A stretch of DNA of 6,264 bases. Origin: Gammaproteobacteria bacterium UBA2955 (lineage in GTDB: Bacteria; Pseudomonadota; Gammaproteobacteria; Pseudomonadales; Azotimanducaceae). Positions 6,019 through 6,264 of the stretch are shown piece by piece (position 1 is the first letter of the stretch; each line of letters opens with the position of its first letter). Location of the stretch: assembly GCA_002348825.1 (NCBI GenBank), contig DEBN01000066.1, positions 3,235 through 9,498 on the forward strand. Direction: 5' to 3'. Under the pieces are notes generated by a model. That model was not told the DNA's origin. It ran no database searches and was given only the letters and a program-made list of their open reading frames with translations. The position numbers and the translations under genes were made by a program.

Positions 6019-6264
6019 ATGACAATCGATCTCGGCACTTTTCTAGTTCAAAAGCGCTTGCTGCTTGGCCTCTTTACCGTGCTTATTGGCGCGGTGGTTG
6101 CGCTGGGTATTGCGAAAACAGAACAGGACAACTCGTCGGACGCCATTCTCGCCCAGAACGATCCTTACAAAGCAGAAATCGACCTGAATAGGGCCGAGTT
6201 CCCGTCGTCTCCCTCCATTCTTTTTGCGTTCGAGGGTCAGCCGGATGTATTCAATGTCGAGGCG
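6019..6264 (+). CDS. RND/MMPL-type membrane transporter, N-terminal part (runs off the window)
   Basis: An open frame of 82 codons with no stop before the window edge, starting at the ATG at 6019. A short N-terminal stretch ending in QKR is followed by one strongly hydrophobic helix (residues about 14-32, LLLGLFTVLIGAVVALGIA), then a periplasmic segment with the pattern DAILAQNDPYKAEIDLNRAEF and SILFAFEG. This layout, one membrane helix and then a D-x-L-x-x-x-DPY element and a beta strand, is typical of the start of RND-superfamily exporters of the MMPL/COG1033 type, which move lipids or hydrophobic compounds across the inner membrane. It is transcribed away from the copper monooxygenase across a 75-bp gap, so co-regulation is plausible. 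The ribosome site is weak (CGAAG). Only about a tenth of a typical transporter is visible, so the family call rests on the N-terminal pattern. Confidence 0.65.
   Translation, partial: MTIDLGTFLVQKRLLLGLFTVLIGAVVALGIAKTEQDNSSDAILAQNDPYKAEIDLNRAEFPSSPSILFAFEGQPDVFNVEA

Overview
The window looks like ordinary chromosomal DNA from a free-living Gram-negative bacterium, most likely a marine gammaproteobacterium of the OM60/NOR5 (Halieaceae) kind. That placement is an inference from gene content and from the gammaproteobacterial flavour of the MTA phosphorylase; there is no rRNA or other marker here. I see no mobile element, tRNA, rRNA or CRISPR array.

Layout: an Lrp/AsnC-type regulator (42-503, +) faces a convergent minus-strand pair, a protein-kinase-fold small-molecule phosphotransferase (2577-1510) followed 49 bp later by an S-methyl-5'-thioadenosine phosphorylase (1460-612). 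Upstream of the pair lies a 543-bp stretch (2578-3120) with no convincing gene. It holds a plausible sigma70 promoter for the kinase and a 12-nt AT-rich element that recurs, inverted, just upstream of the regulator. Next come two more minus-strand genes that look like an operon: an exported three-domain protein (redoxin-like fold, c-type heme site, PHM/DBH-type copper monooxygenase; 5943-4225) and, 33 bp downstream, a phytanoyl-CoA-dioxygenase-family Fe(II)/2-oxoglutarate oxygenase (4191-3121). Divergent from them, the last 246 bases hold the 5' end of an RND/MMPL-type membrane transporter (6019 onward, +), which runs off the window.

How the genes may work together: the kinase and the phosphorylase could share a transcript in methylthioadenosine/nucleoside salvage, although the kinase substrate cannot be read from sequence. 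The copper monooxygenase (periplasmic) and the Fe/2OG oxygenase (cytoplasmic) form a pair of C-H hydroxylases in two compartments next to a putative hydrophobe transporter, which would fit oxidative attack on a lipid- or terpenoid-like substrate. This is inference. The most unusual single item is the 590-codon (572 from the preferred start) redoxin/heme/copper fusion: its mature chain has only the two heme-binding cysteines, so its redoxin domain cannot do thiol chemistry and its copper domain lacks the disulfides of the animal enzymes.
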